DNA of 64,000 bases from Hufsiella arboris (GCF_009834875.1 NZ_WVHT01000005.1:62001-126000); one strand, 5' to 3'. Shown: positions 36,542-46,519, counted from the stretch's first letter. Program-made: numbers and translations. The notes: generated by a model not told the origin, from the sequence alone.

Positions 36542-37273
36542 CTAGTTTTTTGCTTTCAGTTCGCTGATAAATTGATTGAAATATAATGGATCTTTCAGAT
36601 TAAGGAACTCCATTCGATTTTCATCCAAATCCTTATAGGTAAGAGTCTGCATGTCCAATTGTTTTGACAATTTATTTTCAGCAGGTGTCTTTTGAATAAT
36701 ACCGACACCGTGATCTGAATTTATTACGCTGATGTCCAGGTCTTCCCTTTCTGATCGCAATTGCACAATCGCCTTCCAAACATCGCCATTCCAGATATTT
36801 GCCCAACCAGGAATATTTAACGCCCTGGCTTCTTCTGACGTATAAGCTCGTACTGCCGCCGCTTCAGATAGGGGATTGCAATCATGAACCAAAATAACGC
36901 CACCATCATTCAGGTATTGTAAGGCATTGGTTATGTCTGTTAAAACCTGTTCGTATAAATGTAATCCATCAATAAAAATAACATCGATGCCGCCGATTGA
37001 TTTTATATAGTCTTTTTTTTGAGCGAAAAAGTCATCGCTGGTAAGCTCAAAATACTCGTTATTGAAATTGGAAAAGTTACGGAAGTAAGCTTTTATCTTT
37101 TTTGTGGGCTTAATAATGAAACGAGGGTCGATCGCGATTTTTTTATCTGCTTTTATTTTGAAAAGGCAAAATCCGGTTTGAACGCCGATTTCAAAGTAAT
37201 TAACCGTTGTCTTTTTTTTCTTAACTACATCGATACAGGCTTGTATCATGTCATATCTTTTCAATTCACTCAT
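36542..37273 (-). CDS. Class I SAM-dependent methyltransferase (Methyltransf_24-like)
   Basis: A 243-residue methyltransferase. It has NYFEIGVQTGFCLFKIKADKKIAIDPRF at motif I and GGIDVIFIDGLHLYEQVLTDITNALQYLNDGGVILVHDCNP further on, typical of Methyltransf_24-like proteins in glycan clusters. Its start overlaps the stop of the upstream glycosyltransferase by one base (TAATG), so the two are likely co-translated. The acceptor is unknown. Confidence 0.8.
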   Translation of the reverse strand: MSELKRYDMIQACIDVVKKKKTTVNYFEIGVQTGFCLFKIKADKKIAIDPRFIIKPTKKIKAYFRNFSNFNNEYFELTSDDFFAQKKDYIKSIGGIDVIFIDGLHLYEQVLTDITNALQYLNDGGVILVHDCNPLSEAAAVRAYTSEEARALNIPGWANIWNGDVWKAIVQLRSEREDLDISVINSDHGVGIIQKTPAENKLSKQLDMQTLTYKDLDENRMEFLNLKDPLYFNQFISELKAKN

Positions 37274-38292
37274 TAAAATTTATTTGGAGTTGCTTTCCCT
37301 AAGTTTCCGTTTATGCCATCGTCAACAGCCGTAAGCAATTTCTTGTATTCGGCTGACTTTCCGCTCAGCAAACTTATGATCTTTAAGTAAAATAAATACA
37401 AGCCTTTATTAATATTAAATATAGTCTTGTTTTTTACAGCAACGCTTTGATAGAAATAAAGGCGGTTGCGAATAGCATAATATGTTCTGAAGCTCCATTG
37501 GTCCAGCAATTGCGAATGGAATAGTTGTTTCTTGTAGCCAATCCCCTGCGACTTGTCAATATCATCAACTTTGCAGGATGGAATAAGCCAGATGGTACCA
37601 TCGCTTTGCGTAATACGGTAGCTGTATTCCGAATCGTCGACATATAAAAAGAATCGTTCATCTGGCAAGCCGATTAAATCGACCATTGATTTGTGAAAGA
37701 ATAATCCGCCGTACGGCACATAGGGAATGGAAACTCTTTCTTTAAACGGTAATTGTGAGTCAAATTTATCTCTGAGCTTGTATAATTGATTTTTGGCGAT
37801 AGACGAAACGCTGAAACCTAAAAAGTTGTTAGGGACAAGGTAATATCGATACGGGGTTTCCCCGGCGGCAATTTTCAGATGAGCTGCACGGTCGTCGCGC
37901 AGGCAGAACAGAGCTTTTTTATTATCGGCAGTTTGGATGTTTCTCCATTGTAAAAGTAATTTTTCAAGCACGTTTTCTTCGGGCCGATTGTCATCGTCCA
38001 GGAGCCAGAGAAATTCGTTTCCGGTAGATCGATGAGCATATTCAATTGCTTGCCGATAACCGCCTGCAGATCCTAAGTTTTCGGCATTATTCAATACTAC
38101 AGCCCTGTCATGAGCTAATTCATTGACCTTCATTTCAACATCATATTCCGACGCGTTATTAACTATTACAATTTTGCTCACTTGCGGAAAGCTTAATAGC
38201 CGATTGATCACCTGCTCTAAAAACAACCATCGATTTCCGTAAGTAACGGTTAACACACTAACATTATGTTTTATATTTAACATGTTTTTCAA
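37273..38292 (-). CDS. GT2-family glycosyltransferase (GlfT-like)
   Basis: GT2 glycosyltransferase of 339 residues. The N-terminal VSVLTVTYGNRWLFLEQVINRLL, VNNASEY, NLGSAGGYRQAIEYAH and the metal-site LWLLDDDNRPEENVLEKL resemble galactofuranosyl/rhamnosyl transferases of the GlfT type. First gene of a four-gene minus-strand run; a second in-frame ATG three codons in (38283) could also be the start. The flippase gene lies divergently, 40 bp away. Confidence 0.82.
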   Translation of the reverse strand: MKNMLNIKHNVSVLTVTYGNRWLFLEQVINRLLSFPQVSKIVIVNNASEYDVEMKVNELAHDRAVVLNNAENLGSAGGYRQAIEYAHRSTGNEFLWLLDDDNRPEENVLEKLLLQWRNIQTADNKKALFCLRDDRAAHLKIAAGETPYRYYLVPNNFLGFSVSSIAKNQLYKLRDKFDSQLPFKERVSIPYVPYGGLFFHKSMVDLIGLPDERFFLYVDDSEYSYRITQSDGTIWLIPSCKVDDIDKSQGIGYKKQLFHSQLLDQWSFRTYYAIRNRLYFYQSVAVKNKTIFNINKGLYLFYLKIISLLSGKSAEYKKLLTAVDDGINGNLGKATPNKF

Positions 38293-38297
38293 AAGTA

Positions 38298-38305
38298 TAA
38301 TTTTG
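38298..38305 (+). promoter_or_regulatory. -7 element for the flippase gene
   Basis: TAATTTTG matches TAnnTTTG and lies 27 bp ahead of the flippase ATG, inside the short divergent gap. Confidence 0.4.
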
Positions 38306-38332
38306 CCGGTAAAACAAGCCGCAGCTAATTGA

Positions 38333-39817
38333 ATGGGAATAATAATTAAACAAACTATAAAAGGTACAATTTATTCCTATCTCGGTATTTTAATTGGCTT
38401 TATAACGACAAGTATTATACAACCGCACGCATTAGACCCGTCGGAAGTTGGTCTTTTAGGATTGCTTACATCTGGCACTTTACTGTTTGCGCAGTTCTCG
38501 ATATTAGGATTTAACGGAACTGCCAGATATTTCCCTTATTTCAGAAACGAAGAAAAAAAGCATCACGGCTATTTATTTCTTGCCTGCGTTATTTCACTTA
38601 TCGGAATGATTCTGTTTACAATTCTGGCTTTTGTTTTTAAAGACCAATTGATTGGTTACGGTGCTGAAAAATCTAAGCTTCTTGTAAAATACTATTGGTA
38701 TATAATTCCGCTTACATTTTTTACGCTCTTTTTTAATGTATTTGATCTTTACGCCCGGTTATTATATAACATAACAACGGGGCTGATACTTAAAGAATTT
38801 GTCAAAAGAATATTTATTCTGATTGCCTTTTTGCTAATATATTTCAATTTAATAGGCTTCGGTTCATTTATGGTGATGTGGCTGATTGCCAATATATTCC
38901 CGATTATTTTTATGGTGTCGCGACTTATAAAAGATAATCAATTTCACTTTAAGCCCGATTTTCAATTTCTTGACCGCACGATATCATCAAAGCTGTTAAC
39001 AATTTGTTTTTTCACCATTTTGACCGGTGCAGCTCCGTTGATCATTCAAAATATCGACACCTATTATATCTACAAAAAAATAGGGTTGAGCGCTGCTGGC
39101 ATTTACTCAATTGCATTTTTCTTTGCTACAGTAATATCGCTTCCATCAAGGTCGCTATATAGCATTGCGTACACGGTTATCGCGGAATCGTGGAAATCAA
39201 ACGACATGCAAAATATAATTACCGTTTACAGGAAAAGTTGCATTAATCAGCTTTTAAGCGCCTTGTTTATTTTTATTATAATTTGGGCAAATGTCGGCAA
39301 CATATTCAAGTTACTGCCGCCGGAATATAAAGATGGTGAGTACGTAATTTTCTTTGTTAGCCTCGGATTTTTAATTGATTCGGCGACCGGTGTTAACGGG
39401 GTTATTCTGGCCACATCGAAGTATTTTAAATACGATTCTCTTTTTAACTTTCTGCTTGTTGGTATAACTATCGGCGCAAATTTGTGGCTTATCCCGATTT
39501 ATGGTTTAAATGGTGGGGCGCTGGCGTCAACCTTAACGTTTTTAATCTTTAATCTTTTCAGATTTATATTCATCTGGATAGCTTTCAAAATGCAGCCATT
39601 CAATTATAAAAGCTTATTAATATTGGTTTTAGGAGTGATTATTTATTTCATCTCAGAGTGGATCATCCCGGTAATAAGCAATTTTATTGCGGACGGAATT
39701 GTAAGAAGCTTATTTATAACATTCGCTTTTGGATTAGGCACTTATTATCTAAACCTTTCTGAAGACGTTAATGTGCTTATTAATAAGTATCTGCCAGTTC
39801 TGAAAGTCAAACGTTAA
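38333..39817 (+). CDS. Wzx-type polysaccharide flippase / MOP-family exporter
   Basis: Membrane protein of 494 residues with about 12-14 hydrophobic helices, of the MOP (polysaccharide transporter / Wzx) superfamily. The start IKQTIKGTIYSYLGILIGFITTSIIQPHALDPSEVGLLGLL is the usual first pair of helices of lipopolysaccharide-type flippases. It would move lipid-linked glycan units across the inner membrane. It lies divergent from the transferase cluster it probably serves. No Wzy polymerase or ligase gene is seen in the window. Confidence 0.82.
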   Translation: MGIIIKQTIKGTIYSYLGILIGFITTSIIQPHALDPSEVGLLGLLTSGTLLFAQFSILGFNGTARYFPYFRNEEKKHHGYLFLACVISLIGMILFTILAFVFKDQLIGYGAEKSKLLVKYYWYIIPLTFFTLFFNVFDLYARLLYNITTGLILKEFVKRIFILIAFLLIYFNLIGFGSFMVMWLIANIFPIIFMVSRLIKDNQFHFKPDFQFLDRTISSKLLTICFFTILTGAAPLIIQNIDTYYIYKKIGLSAAGIYSIAFFFATVISLPSRSLYSIAYTVIAESWKSNDMQNIITVYRKSCINQLLSALFIFIIIWANVGNIFKLLPPEYKDGEYVIFFVSLGFLIDSATGVNGVILATSKYFKYDSLFNFLLVGITIGANLWLIPIYGLNGGALASTLTFLIFNLFRFIFIWIAFKMQPFNYKSLLILVLGVIIYFISEWIIPVISNFIADGIVRSLFITFAFGLGTYYLNLSEDVNVLINKYLPVLKVKR

Positions 39818-39926
39818 AATAATGCAGGATCAGGTTATAGGCTATTAGGTCTCCTGTAAAAATTATAGATTAAATAGGCGAAGCAAGGTTTACATTGGAT
39901 AATGTTGTCATGCCTGGATGAAAAAT

Positions 39927-39962
39927 AAAAAGGGTTCAGCGTATTAACGCTAAACCCTTTTT
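39927..39962. terminator. Bidirectional terminator between flippase gene and typA
   Basis: Imperfect hairpin: arms AAAAAGGGTT and AACCCTTTTT with an inner AGCG/CGCT stem and one C-A mismatch, around a 6-nt loop. It lies between convergent genes and has T-rich tails on both strands. Confidence 0.8.
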
Positions 39963-39980
39963 ATTTAAAGATTTTAATCA

Positions 39981-41789
39981 TTACGACTGGAACTTCTTCG
40001 CATTTATCTTACGCTCGTTTTCAGTCAGATAAATTTTACGTAAACGCATGCTTGCCGGAGTTACCTCGATATACTCGTCAGCCTGGATGTATTCCATCGC
40101 TTCTTCCAATGAGAATTTAATTGCTGGGGCGATACGTGTATTGTCATCTGTTCCTGATGCGCGCATGTTTGTCAATGCTTTTCCTTTAACAAGGTTTACG
40201 ACTAAATCGTTATCACGAATGTGCTCACCCATGATCTGTCCTTCGTAAACATCAACGCCCGGATCAACGAAGAAACGGCCTCTGTCTTGTAACTTATCAA
40301 TAGAATAAGCTGTTGTGCTGCCCTTTTCCATTGAAACTAATACTCCATTTGAACGGCCTGGAATAGTGCCTTTCCATGGTTCGTATGATTTGAAACGGTG
40401 AGCCATAATTGCTTCACCAGCAGTTGCAGTTAAAACGTTGTTACGTAAGCCGATGATACCGCGGGAAGGAATTTCAAATTCCAAATGCTGTAAATCGCCT
40501 TTTGGTTCCATGATCAATAACTCACCTTTGCGTTGAGTTACCAACTCAATTACCTTTCCGGCAACTTCACCCGGTACGTCAACAATAAGTGTCTCAATCG
40601 GCTCATTTTTGCGGCCGTCGATTTCCTTAACGATAACTTGCGGCTGGCCTACCTGTAATTCATAACCTTCACGACGCATCGTTTCGATCAATACAGACAA
40701 GTGAAGAATACCGCGGCCATAAACCAAGTAAGAATCCGGAGAATCTGTTTCTACAACCTTCAGCGCCAGGTTTTTTTCCATTTCCTTGTACAAACGCTCT
40801 CTCAAACGCTGCGAGGTAACGAACTTTCCTTCTTTTCCGAAGAACGGTGAGTTGTTAATAGTAAACAACATGTTCATCGTCGGCTCATCAATGTGGATTA
40901 CTTCCAGTTGTTCCGGGTTTTCGAAATCTGCGATGGTATCACCGATTTCAAATCCTTCGATACCAACTACAGCGCAGATATCACCGGATTTAACTTCCTG
41001 AACTTTAACTTTACCTAAACCTTCGAATGTATACAATTCCTTGATACGTGATTTTTGGATTTTACCATCGCGCTTTACTAACGATACCGGCTGGTTTTCC
41101 TTGATTACTCCGCGTGCAACACGCCCGATAGCGATACGGCCGACGAAAGAAGAATAATCCAATGATGTGATTTGCATTTGCAAGGTACCCTCACTGATAG
41201 GCGCAGGTGGAATGTTTTCCAAAATTGCATCCATCAACGGGAATATATCGTCGGTCTTAACTTTGTAATCAGTACTCATCCATCCTTGTTTAGATGAACC
41301 GTAAATTACAGGAAAGTCAAGCTGCTCTTCTGTTGCATCAAGGTTAAAGAACAATTCAAATATTTGCTCATAGACCTCTTCAGGGCGACAGTTTTCTTTA
41401 TCAACTTTATTTACAACCACAATTGGTTTCAAACCCAAAGCAAGTGCTTTCTGTGTTACGAAACGTGTTTGGGGCATAGCGCCTTCAAAAGCATCGCAAA
41501 GCAGCAACACGCCATCGGCCATTTTCAATACACGCTCAACCTCACCGCCAAAGTCGGCGTGGCCAGGTGTGTCAATAATGTTGATTTTAACGTCTTTATA
41601 GCGTACAGATACGTTTTTAGAAACGATGGTGATACCACGCTCGCGCTCTAAATCGTTATTGTCAAGAATCAGGTCACCTGTTTCCTGGTTGTCACGGAAA
41701 ATAGCACAGCTGTGTAATATCTTGTCAACCAAGGTTGTTTTACCGTGGTCAACGTGTGCAATGATAGCAATGTTACGAATGTTTTGCAT
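39981..41789 (-). CDS. typA: Translational GTPase TypA/BipA
   Basis: Ribosome-binding GTPase BipA/TypA, 602 residues, involved in 50S assembly and stress or low-temperature growth. GTPase motifs are [13 protein letters not shown] (G1), RERGITI (G2), [14 protein letters not shown] (G3) and [14 protein letters not shown] (G4). EF-G-like domains and the BipA-specific C-terminal domain follow ([32 protein letters not shown]). It is a single gene, with a bidirectional terminator after it and a promoter element 27 bp upstream. Confidence 0.97.
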   Translation of the reverse strand: MQNIRNIAIIAHVDHGKTTLVDKILHSCAIFRDNQETGDLILDNNDLERERGITIVSKNVSVRYKDVKINIIDTPGHADFGGEVERVLKMADGVLLLCDAFEGAMPQTRFVTQKALALGLKPIVVVNKVDKENCRPEEVYEQIFELFFNLDATEEQLDFPVIYGSSKQGWMSTDYKVKTDDIFPLMDAILENIPPAPISEGTLQMQITSLDYSSFVGRIAIGRVARGVIKENQPVSLVKRDGKIQKSRIKELYTFEGLGKVKVQEVKSGDICAVVGIEGFEIGDTIADFENPEQLEVIHIDEPTMNMLFTINNSPFFGKEGKFVTSQRLRERLYKEMEKNLALKVVETDSPDSYLVYGRGILHLSVLIETMRREGYELQVGQPQVIVKEIDGRKNEPIETLIVDVPGEVAGKVIELVTQRKGELLIMEPKGDLQHLEFEIPSRGIIGLRNNVLTATAGEAIMAHRFKSYEPWKGTIPGRSNGVLVSMEKGSTTAYSIDKLQDRGRFFVDPGVDVYEGQIMGEHIRDNDLVVNLVKGKALTNMRASGTDDNTRIAPAIKFSLEEAMEYIQADEYIEVTPASMRLRKIYLTENERKINAKKFQS

Positions 41790-41815
41790 GAAAATGCGCC
41801 TCTTTAATTTTGGCG

Positions 41816-41823
41816 CAAAGGTA
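41816..41823 (-). promoter_or_regulatory. -7 element for typA
   Basis: Read on the minus strand this is TACCTTTG, a match to TAnnTTTG, 27 bp before the typA ATG. No clear -33 TTG. Confidence 0.5.
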
Positions 41824-41962
41824 GGGTAAATTTGTGAGATTTACTATTGACAGACAGCTTGTTCGCTTAAATCAGCTTTTAAGAGCTTTAGATGCCTGAA
41901 TAATTACAAATCAATAACTTAAGCGTGTTGTTTAAGACTGTTAAAATAAGGAAATTTGTATT

Positions 41963-42124
41963 ATGAATTCTCAATTGGTTCTTGTTGGTCTAATTTTTCT
42001 TGCAGCGGTATTTTACATCGGAAGGATGATCTACGGAACCCTCCAGTCAAAAAAAGGCTGTGGACAAAACTGCAAATGTGGCGTGGATTTTTCGGCTATC
42101 GAGCCTGTAAAGCCGCGTAAATAG
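41963..42124 (+). CDS. Small Cys-rich membrane protein (FeoB-associated-like)
   Basis: A 53-residue protein starting at the ATG at 41963. One hydrophobic helix (about residues 4-20, LVLVGLIFLAAVFYIG) is followed by a basic stretch and the cysteine motif CGQNCKC (Cys33, Cys37, Cys39), then a short proline/lysine tail. This layout resembles the FeoB-associated Cys-rich membrane proteins (FeoC-like/P12 group), which may assist ferrous iron uptake. No feoA or feoB is in this window, so it is an orphan here. It ends 53 bp before the fusion gene at 42178. Confidence 0.72.
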   Translation: MNSQLVLVGLIFLAAVFYIGRMIYGTLQSKKGCGQNCKCGVDFSAIEPVKPRK

Positions 42125-42151
42125 CTTCATTTTATCTTCATTTTACCAGGA

Positions 42152-42159
42152 TATCTTTG
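42152..42159 (+). promoter_or_regulatory. -7 element for the 1142-residue fusion gene
   Basis: TATCTTTG is a full match to TAnnTTTG and lies 18 bp before the ATG at 42178. It implies a very short 5' leader and transcription separate from the small upstream gene. Confidence 0.5.
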
Positions 42160-42177
42160 TCTTAAAGATTAGGTAAA

Positions 42178-45100
42178 ATGCAAGGCAATCAGATATTTCA
42201 GACAAAATCTCCATCGCGGTGGAAGAAATTTAAATGGCTCAGCAGAGTAATTGTCCTGGCCGTTTTTGTTGCGCTTACCTGCGCGGGGTTAACCATCTTT
42301 TCCAACCAATATCCTAAACTTCCGGATCTTTCACACGTTCCCTCATACAGCAAAAAACAGCTTGATCAGATTAAAAGATCGGCGAAATACAAAGAGTTTA
42401 AATTTGAAAAGGCAAAACTAATTTCGCTTGAAAAGGACAAACTAAAACACCAGCGCCGTCATCCTGACCTTCGGAACAGGATTAATGCAGGATTTTTTGT
42501 CGACTGGGATCCGCAGTCATATACATCACTGCACGATCACATCAACCAAATGGATATGGTGATTCCCGAGGTTTTCTTTTTGAAGCCTGGCACAGATTCG
42601 CTTAAAGTTAAAATTGATCCGGAAGTAGTAAACCTGGTCAAAAGCCATCACAAGAAACTCATCGCTTCGTTGAAGAACATAACCGATGATGGAAACTGGA
42701 ACGGGCAGGAAGTTCATTACATTATCAGCTCTCCGCAACGAACCGATGAATTCATTAATAATCTTCTTATTCAGTTACGGAAGTATAAAATCGATGGCGT
42801 AAATGTCGATTTTGAAGAGATGATTGAGAATAGCGATGAGCCAATCATAGCTTTTCAAAAGAAGTTGTATGAATCGCTTCATGCTCATGGATACCTCGTA
42901 ACGCAAGATGTAATGCCTGATAATGACGATTACAATATCGATGCGCTTAATAATTACAACGATTACATTTTTTTGATGGCTTATGATCAGCATACGGAAT
43001 TAAGTGATGCCGGCGACATTTCACATCAAAAATGGGTTGAAGAGCAACTTGATGACATTTGTAAAAAAATCCCGAGTGAAAAAGTGATCCTTGCTATTGC
43101 TGGTTATGGTTTCGACTGGCCGGAGAACAGCGTCGGTACTTCCGTAACTTATCAGAAAGCCATCAGCTTAGCTCAGCAGCATAACTCGAAAGTTGTTTTT
43201 GATTCGAATTCCGGAAATCTGCATTTCGGCTACTCCGATAATCGTGGCACTAAGCATACGGTTTATTTTACTGATGCTGCGACGAATTTTAATACGATCC
43301 GCCTGGCGGACGATTGGGGCGCCGGGGGCGTTGCCTTATGGCGACTTGGTTCGGAAGACTCACGCCTGTGGACATTTTTTGATAAAGACTTATCTCTTGA
43401 ATCGCTAAAGAAAAATGGATTTAATAAAGATCTGCTTACAAGATTTACCCTTAATAACCGCGTAGACTATTCCGGCGACGGTGAAATTCTTGATTTGGTT
43501 TCGGCGCCTAAAAATGGCAGGCTAGCGCTAACGCTGGATCCGAAAACTATGATGGTTACTGATCAGCAGTACGTTACGCTGCCTACGAAATATACTATTA
43601 ACAAATTTGGTGAAGCAGATAAAAAGGTGATTCTGACTTTCGATGATGGTCCGGATCCAACCTATACACCACAAATATTAGATATCCTGAAAAAAGAAAA
43701 GGTGCCCGCCACTTTTTTTATGGTTGGCATGATGGCTGAGCAAAATATTCCGCTGGTAAAAGAAATATACAATCGCGGCTATGAAATTGGAAATCACACC
43801 TTTTTTCATCCCGATCTTTCAAAGGTTAGTAATACGCGCGTTCAGTTTGAATTGAACGCGACCAGGAAGCTTATTGAATGTATCACGGGACGAAGCACTA
43901 TTTTATTCCGGCCGCCGTATAATGCTGATGCCGAGCCGCAGACAGAAGCTGAAATTTTGCCTGTCCTTCAAAGTAAAAAGGAAAACTATATCAATGTCGG
44001 TGAATCTATTGACCCGCAGGATTGGTATCCCGGTATTTCCGCTGATTCGATCGTAGCTCGCGTTATTGCCCAGCACAACAACGGAAGCATGATTTTGCTT
44101 CACGACGCAGGCGGAGACAGGACAGCCACTATAGCGGCGTTACCAAGAATTATACACTATTTCAAATCGCAGGGATACCAGTTTACAACTGTTGTAAATA
44201 TCCTTGGCAAATCAAAAGATGCTGTAATGCCGCCGATCACAGATGATGCTGATTCCGGGTTTATGGGTAATGCAAATCGGCTGTTTGTAGAAGCTCTTTT
44301 TTACGGAAATAAGTTTTTGTATTACATTTTTACCACTGCTATTCTGCTGGCGTTGGGTAGAATTTCCGTAATCATTTTCCTGGCAAGGAAAGCATATAAA
44401 CAGGAGAAAGCAAACGAACTACTGGTTTATCAGCCCTTACCACAGGTAAGCATCATTATACCTGCGTATAACGAAGAGATTACTGCAGTGAATACGATAG
44501 ATAGCTTACTAAAGCTGAATTACTCATCATACGAACTGATTTTTGTTGATGATGGCTCAAAAGACGAAACCTTCAATATAGTGTCGCGAACTTTTGCCAA
44601 TAATTCAAAAGTCAGGGTATTTACCAAACCGAACGGAGGTAAGGCGTCTGCGCTGAATTACGGTATCGAGCTTGCTAACTATCCATTTGTAGTGTGTATT
44701 GACGCGGATACACAACTGCACCCAGATTCAGTTATGCACATGATGAACTGCTTTGCTAATAAGGATGTTGCTGCCGTTGCCGGCACGGTAAAAGTGGGCA
44801 ATGAGACAAACTATCTGACCAAATGGCAATCGATCGAATATATCACCAGCCAAAATATGGACCGGCGCGCGTTTGATTTGATTAATAGTATCACCGTTGT
44901 GCCGGGCGCAATCGGAGCGTTCAGGAAAGACGTTATTCAGCAGGTTGGAGGTTTTACAAGTGATACACTGGCTGAAGATTGTGACCTGACTATGCGAATC
45001 CTTAAAGCCGGTCATATCGTTAAAAATTGTTCGAAAGCAGTGGCTTATACTGAAGCGCCGGAAACGTTAAATATGTTCCTGAAGCAACGTTTCAGGTGGA

Positions 45101-45606
45101 GTTTTGGCGTAATGCAGAGCTTCTGGAAAAATAGACACGCTCTGTTCAATAAAAAATATCGCTATTTCGGGATGGTTGGGATGCCTAACATCCTGATTTT
45201 CCAGATCATTTTACCGCTGTTTGCTCCATTGGCAGATCTGTTTATGCTAATCGCACTTTTAAGTGGTTTTGCAACCCTTATTCATGCCGGAAGCATGAGC
45301 TGGACAGCAATTGCGACTGTGTTTTCGCCAACAACAAGTTTCGGCCAGGTAATCATTTACTACTTCCTGTTCGTGTTGGTTGATATGGCGTTTGCGATGT
45401 ATGCGTTTAAACTTGAAGGCGAGCGTTATAAAAAGCTGATCTACATGATTCCTCAGCGGCTTATTTGGCGTCAACTGATGTATTACGTATTATTTAAATC
45501 GGTTCGTAAAGCCATTAAAGGGGAAATAAACGGTTGGGGGGTATTAAAAAGAACGGGAAACGTACAAATTAATCCGATTCAATCAACGTTGCAGGATGCA
45601 GTATAA
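42178..45606 (+). CDS. GH18-like hydrolase / polysaccharide deacetylase / GT2 synthase fusion
   Basis: An 1142-residue membrane protein with three modules. After an N-terminal helix (about 22-42), a GH18-like domain (about 95-420) carries the catalytic motif DGVNVDFEE near residue 206. A CE4 deacetylase (about 480-680) shows TFDDGPDPTYTP, the metal histidines in NHTFFHPDLS and RPPYN. After another helix (about 710-735), a processive GT2 domain shows IIPAYNEE, VDDGSKDE, CIDADTQLHPDS, LAEDCDLTM and QRFRWSFGVMQ, with C-terminal helices. It resembles PgaC and PgaB combined, so a role in making, trimming and deacetylating a beta-1,4/1,6-GlcNAc-like exopolysaccharide is likely; the polymer is unknown. 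Confidence 0.88.
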   Translation: MQGNQIFQTKSPSRWKKFKWLSRVIVLAVFVALTCAGLTIFSNQYPKLPDLSHVPSYSKKQLDQIKRSAKYKEFKFEKAKLISLEKDKLKHQRRHPDLRNRINAGFFVDWDPQSYTSLHDHINQMDMVIPEVFFLKPGTDSLKVKIDPEVVNLVKSHHKKLIASLKNITDDGNWNGQEVHYIISSPQRTDEFINNLLIQLRKYKIDGVNVDFEEMIENSDEPIIAFQKKLYESLHAHGYLVTQDVMPDNDDYNIDALNNYNDYIFLMAYDQHTELSDAGDISHQKWVEEQLDDICKKIPSEKVILAIAGYGFDWPENSVGTSVTYQKAISLAQQHNSKVVFDSNSGNLHFGYSDNRGTKHTVYFTDAATNFNTIRLADDWGAGGVALWRLGSEDSRLWTFFDKDLSLESLKKNGFNKDLLTRFTLNNRVDYSGDGEILDLVSAPKNGRLALTLDPKTMMVTDQQYVTLPTKYTINKFGEADKKVILTFDDGPDPTYTPQILDILKKEKVPATFFMVGMMAEQNIPLVKEIYNRGYEIGNHTFFHPDLSKVSNTRVQFELNATRKLIECITGRSTILFRPPYNADAEPQTEAEILPVLQSKKENYINVGESIDPQDWYPGISADSIVARVIAQHNNGSMILLHDAGGDRTATIAALPRIIHYFKSQGYQFTTVVNILGKSKDAVMPPITDDADSGFMGNANRLFVEALFYGNKFLYYIFTTAILLALGRISVIIFLARKAYKQEKANELLVYQPLPQVSIIIPAYNEEITAVNTIDSLLKLNYSSYELIFVDDGSKDETFNIVSRTFANNSKVRVFTKPNGGKASALNYGIELANYPFVVCIDADTQLHPDSVMHMMNCFANKDVAAVAGTVKVGNETNYLTKWQSIEYITSQNMDRRAFDLINSITVVPGAIGAFRKDVIQQVGGFTSDTLAEDCDLTMRILKAGHIVKNCSKAVAYTEAPETLNMFLKQRFRWSFGVMQSFWKNRHALFNKKYRYFGMVGMPNILIFQIILPLFAPLADLFMLIALLSGFATLIHAGSMSWTAIATVFSPTTSFGQVIIYYFLFVLVDMAFAMYAFKLEGERYKKLIYMIPQRLIWRQLMYYVLFKSVRKAIKGEINGWGVLKRTGNVQINPIQSTLQDAV

Positions 45607-45611
45607 ATTGT

Positions 45612-46079
45612 TCATGGATTCGCTTTCAGACGGGGATCAAAAGTGAATTTGTTAACCTGTACAATTTTCACTTTTGAAAAATCCTGGTGATTCGGATTTA
45701 GGAGGTAATTGAACTCCAGGTCGATAATGGCGGACGGAACTTTCAAAATCGCTGAACTTCCTGATTTTAACCATTCGTCTCCAAGAGCCTGGGTAACCGG
45801 ATAATTGATGACCTGGAACCATTTTTCGTCCAGTCCAATAAGGCTTTCAACTATAATTTCCTCAATTTTTATGTTTTGATCTAATTCAATAATTGCCACG
45901 GAAAAATCTCCCGACTGTAACGAAGCGCCGCTTTTATGAGCCACTATTTCCAAACATGAAAGGGCCAATGATCCGCCAGTATAGATTATACGCTGGCCGG
46001 CGGAATTCCATCGGGCTGCAATGCCGGGTGCAATTAAACTATTCGCGTATTTAGTTTGGCTGATTCTGTAAACAAGCAT
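45612..46079 (-). CDS. RES-domain toxin
   Basis: RES-domain protein of 155 residues, the toxin of a type II RES/Xre pair. Family members degrade NAD+ (phosphorolysis or hydrolysis). The sequence shows the N-terminal arginine (YRISQTKYANSL), the RWNSAGQRIIYTGGSLALSCLEIVAH block with the conserved glutamate, and a serine-containing C-terminal part. It lies 6 bp after the antitoxin stop, on the same strand and in the usual antitoxin-first order. It faces the fusion gene tail to tail, 5 bp away. Confidence 0.88.
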   Translation of the reverse strand: MLVYRISQTKYANSLIAPGIAARWNSAGQRIIYTGGSLALSCLEIVAHKSGASLQSGDFSVAIIELDQNIKIEEIIVESLIGLDEKWFQVINYPVTQALGDEWLKSGSSAILKVPSAIIDLEFNYLLNPNHQDFSKVKIVQVNKFTFDPRLKANP

Positions 46080-46085
46080 CTATGG

Positions 46086-46496
46086 CTAGGCAACAACACC
46101 AAAATCGATACGAAGTAATTCATTCATTACAATACTAATACCTGTAATTGTGTCGAGCAGATCAATAGGCCTGGCATCGATGCCGATATTGTGCTGAGGA
46201 AGCCAGTTCTTGAATTCGTCAAGCGATCCGAAGGTGTCCATGCCTTTATCAAAAAGTTCGAATAACTGTAAGATATGTTCACTTAAACCCGTATTTAACT
46301 CTTTACCTGCTTTAATATGCTTGCGTAAAGTAGGTTCGGTAAGATCTAAGATAGTTGCAAGATCTGTTTGGGTGGCGCCCGTTAGTAGAATTAAATCACT
46401 GATTGCCCGCGATTTCAAGCCTGTTTTTATGGCCGATAGCTTAGCTGCGGGTGATTTATAAAGTTTTACATACGGTTCAAGAATATCAGAGGCCAT
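46086..46496 (-). CDS. Xre/MbcA/ParS-type antitoxin (DUF2384)
   Basis: Antitoxin of the RES toxin, about 136 residues from the ATG at 46496 (MASDILEPYVKL); another ATG four codons upstream is possible. An N-terminal helix-turn-helix-like part (LILLTGATQTDLATILDLTEPTLRKHI) is followed by the C-terminal DUF2384 toxin-binding domain (LFDKGMDTFGSLDEFKNWLPQHNIGI, LLDTITGISIVMNELLRIDFG). Such proteins neutralise the toxin and repress their own promoter. Confidence 0.88.
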   Translation of the reverse strand: MASDILEPYVKLYKSPAAKLSAIKTGLKSRAISDLILLTGATQTDLATILDLTEPTLRKHIKAGKELNTGLSEHILQLFELFDKGMDTFGSLDEFKNWLPQHNIGIDARPIDLLDTITGISIVMNELLRIDFGVVA

Positions 46497-46519
46497 GATC
46501 GATTCCATATATAAAAGTA

